Assembly: GCA_018401955.1 (NCBI GenBank)
Contig: JAGYJT010000004.1
Location: 62,001-126,000, forward strand
Source of the DNA: Chitinophagales bacterium
Lineage (GTDB): Bacteria > Bacteroidota > Bacteroidia > Chitinophagales > CAIOSU01
DNA: 64,000 nt
Direction: 5' to 3'
Of this stretch, positions 62,701-64,000 are shown one piece after another (within the stretch, counting starts at the first letter, position 1; each line of letters starts with the position of its first letter). Below the pieces are notes generated by a model. That model was not told the origin of the DNA, made no database searches, and worked only from the letters and a program-made list of their open reading frames with translations. The position numbers were made by a program, and so were the translations under genes.

Positions 62701-64000
62701 AACCCTGTTACGGCTAGCGTATCTGGTGGTGTAACTTCTGGTTGCGGCACTGCAACCGGTTCTGCAACTGCCAATGCTAATAACGGTACGGCGCCATACT
62801 CTTACCTTTGGAGCAATAGCGGCACTTCGGCTACCATAACTGGTATTGCTGCGGGCAGTTATACCGTAACGGTTACCGATGCCACTGGTTGCACTGTAAG
62901 CGCAACCGGCACCGTAACCGACCCAGGTGCTCATACTGCTAGCGCAGCGGTAACAGCCATTACTTGTAATGGTGGTAACAACGGCTCGGTAACAGTAACC
63001 CCAACTGGCGGTTCAGGTAACTTTACTTATACTTGGAGCCCTAATGTGAGCTCAAGTGCCACTGCTACCGGTCTTTCGGCTGGTTCTTACAGCATAACTG
63101 TTTTGGATGTAACTACCAATTGCACAGCTGTAACGGTTGCCAATGTTACCCAGCCCGATACCATCGGTGCACAAATAACACAAACCAACGTAACTTGCCC
63201 AGGTTTTTCTAATGGTGTAGCTTCTGTAATTGCTACAGGCGGCAATGGTGGATATACTTACAACTGGTTGACTTCACCAGCGCAGACTACAGCTACTGTT
63301 TCTGGCTTGAGTGCAGGTTCTATCATTTTACAAATATCTGATAGCCAAGGTTGCTCGCGTAACTTTACCGTTACCATTACCCAACCAGCTAGTATTGCGG
63401 TTACTGTAACCAAAAATGATGTAACCTGCAACGGTGCCAACAACGGTACTGCTACTGCTACCGCTACCGGTGGTACTGGTAACTTTACTTATACTTGGAG
63501 CACTACACCAGCACAAAACGGTGCTACCGCTAGCGGATTGGGCGCAGGTACTTACACCGTAACTGCTACTGATGCAAATGGTTGTACATCAACACAAAGT
63601 GTTACCATTACCGAGCCTACTGCTTTGGCGGCATCTGCAACTGCCACTGCTGTAAGTTGCTTTAACGGTGCTACTGGTTCTGCTACCGCATCTGCAACTG
63701 GCGGCAATGGTCCTTACACCTACGCTTGGAGCACTTCACCTATACAAAATGGTGCAACTGCCAGCAACTTGCGCGCAGGTAGCTTTACAGTAACGGTTAC
63801 TGATGCTAGCGGTTGTACTGCAACTGCAACGGCTGCTGTTACACAGCCTACTTTAATATCAGTAACTACCTCAACTACCCCAGTAAATTGTGCTGGCGGA
63901 AATGATGGTACTGCAACTGCCAGTGCAACTGGTGGTACTGGTCCTTACACTTACCAGTGGACTTCAGGTTCAGGAGCTACTATTAGCAACCTTGCTGGCG
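59788..64000 (+). CDS. Giant secreted repeat protein (PKD plus SprB array), 3' end beyond window
   Basis: The frame opens at ATG 59788 with a signal peptide (MLLVILLGAWLPMSAQ) and stays open to the window end, at least 1404 codons. It is absent from the ORF track because no stop is seen. Order: a beta-rich module with GYVSGHNEFGDLAKADSF, a PKD domain (SWSFPGGTPSSSTAQSPSG), a second copy of the first module (GYVAGHNFFGDSSKAELIG), then at least twelve SprB units (the twelfth cut), e.g. GGTAPYTYAWSNSGNTATIT and VTVTDANGC. The sorting domain must lie past the window. Probably a surface adhesin or gliding-associated filament. Confidence 0.88.
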   Translation, partial: MNRFTQLTMLLVILLGAWLPMSAQRTVGSNVLVPNSGNISLSSVLNQAGGSRGTTCDTITNIFNIDSAQIFTINGFWGYVSGHNEFGDLAKADSFANTGPAEVTGAFVAFGQADFGNASNTVRVSVWDNDGVGGAPNTRLGFQDITISSFAADVVNGLPTFVNFNTPVAVNGDFYLGIELTYNPGDTVALYITEDPRVAGPINTAWEQWDDLSWNSYPASWGFNTSHWLFPIVCPTSPAPVADFVGTPTTVTAGNSVNFTDLSSGSPTAWSWSFPGGTPSSSTAQSPSGITYNTPGSYDVTLIATSANGADTTTKASYIQVQASGGSNTYVDCDTFTNLDLATATPIIYTSSGAGYVAGHNFFGDSSKAELIGNALPGSPVSGVLMEFTVAEFSSPTASIRVKVWNNNGTGGLPGTVLATETVTISSIAADITAGRLTYVPFTNPATPAGNYYIGISYQYANGDTVALLTSTDGDVVPGTAYEQWSDGTWHNYNEAGSWGYDLGHYVFPIQCATVPCPTISATFTSTAPVCTAANGSATATGTGGTGPYTFVWSNSATTATASGLAAGTYTVTVTDANGCTGTASTTLTATSPTIAPNFTTTPAVCTASNGSATAAPSGGTAPYTYIWSSSETVAAITGKTAGAYTVTITDANGCSVVATATITASSGTLAVNATATQATCTALNGTATAAVTGGTAPFTYAWSNAGTTATISGLAAGAYTVTVTDANGCSATATATVTANSGNLTVSTSTTNATCGAATGSATATPAGGTAPYTYAWSNSGNTATITGLIVGTFDVTVTDANGCSATASASVADPGSPTLTLAGGNDVSCFGLSDGAAAVTAAGGATPYTYLWSTGATGASVSGLPVGPVSVTVTDGNGCQATLSGNINGPSAALSATVALNSNVTCPGASNGSLTVTGAGGTTPYTFAWSTGGITTATAAGLAPGTYTVTVTDANGCSTTASGTVAPPTNPVTASVSGGVTSGCGTATGSATANANNGTAPYSYLWSNSGTSATITGIAAGSYTVTVTDATGCTVSATGTVTDPGAHTASAAVTAITCNGGNNGSVTVTPTGGSGNFTYTWSPNVSSSATATGLSAGSYSITVLDVTTNCTAVTVANVTQPDTIGAQITQTNVTCPGFSNGVASVIATGGNGGYTYNWLTSPAQTTATVSGLSAGSIILQISDSQGCSRNFTVTITQPASIAVTVTKNDVTCNGANNGTATATATGGTGNFTYTWSTTPAQNGATASGLGAGTYTVTATDANGCTSTQSVTITEPTALAASATATAVSCFNGATGSATASATGGNGPYTYAWSTSPIQNGATASNLRAGSFTVTVTDASGCTATATAAVTQPTLISVTTSTTPVNCAGGNDGTATASATGGTGPYTYQWTSGSGATISNLAG

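Noticed and set aside
61300-64000. CRISPR-like direct repeats
   Set aside because: The repeats are coding SprB units of about 75 codons with diverged sequence and no uniform spacers; no cas genes.

Overview
The window is a stretch of chromosome from a Bacteroidota bacterium, most likely an environmental, gliding-type lineage rather than a gut Bacteroides. The evidence is PorQ and GldB (type IX secretion and gliding), at least eight proteins with T9SS C-terminal sorting domains, SprB-repeat adhesins, a TonB receptor/HmuY pair, Bacteroidota-only families (BT_3928, DUF1599), scarce Shine-Dalgarno sequences, and a TTG-19 nt-TAnnTTTG promoter. Gene order is mosaic housekeeping plus secreted proteins. 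I see no phage, plasmid, transposase or CRISPR locus.

Layout. 1-3.7 kb: end of a TonB-dependent receptor, an HmuY-like lipoprotein, then yicC, gmk and apaG. 3.9-11 kb: an SPFH protein overlapping gldB, an outer-membrane barrel, an RRM/RGG RNA-binding protein, a GT2 enzyme, trhO, a chalcone-isomerase-like protein and rarA. 11.2-20.4 kb: a secreted CocE/S15 hydrolase, a 1621-aa IgGFc-binding/SprB-type surface protein and an alpha/beta hydrolase. 20.6-24.8 kb: a phasin-like protein with a clear promoter and terminator, RNase P RNA, a MITE-like inverted repeat, small genes, and a membrane-anchor/beta-barrel chimera. 24.9-27.1 kb: an HdrB/HdrC-like Fe-S pair. 27.2-29.6 kb: a secreted subtilase whose sorting tail lies in another frame. 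29.8-39.3 kb: a PRTase, shikimate kinase, a DUF1599/BT_3928/permease operon, folP, porQ, cmk and a YkgJ protein. 39.5-46 kb: the threonine pathway (thrA, thrB, thrC) with two extra genes. 46-48.4 kb: a lipoprotein, a UPF0316 protein, a Csp-like copper protein and two paralogous Rho-N-like small proteins. 48.4-53.2 kb: Kazal-PKD-Kazal protein, class C serine hydrolase, YigZ and an M4/M36 metalloprotease. 53.7-64 kb: two large SprB-repeat proteins, one split by a frameshift and one running off the window, with DUF983 and choice-of-anchor V genes between them.

How the genes fit together. The dominant theme is the cell surface. PorQ and GldB belong to the secretion/gliding machinery, and the hydrolases, proteases, putative protease inhibitor and repeat adhesins are its cargo. 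Intergenic spacers carry several dispersed dyad or repeat families, some of which reach into functional sequences (rnpB stems, the aroK and YkgJ start regions). Two secreted-protein genes appear to carry single-base frameshifts; these may be assembly errors or real phase/decay events. The last gene (59788 to the window end) is absent from the supplied ORF track because it has no stop in the window.
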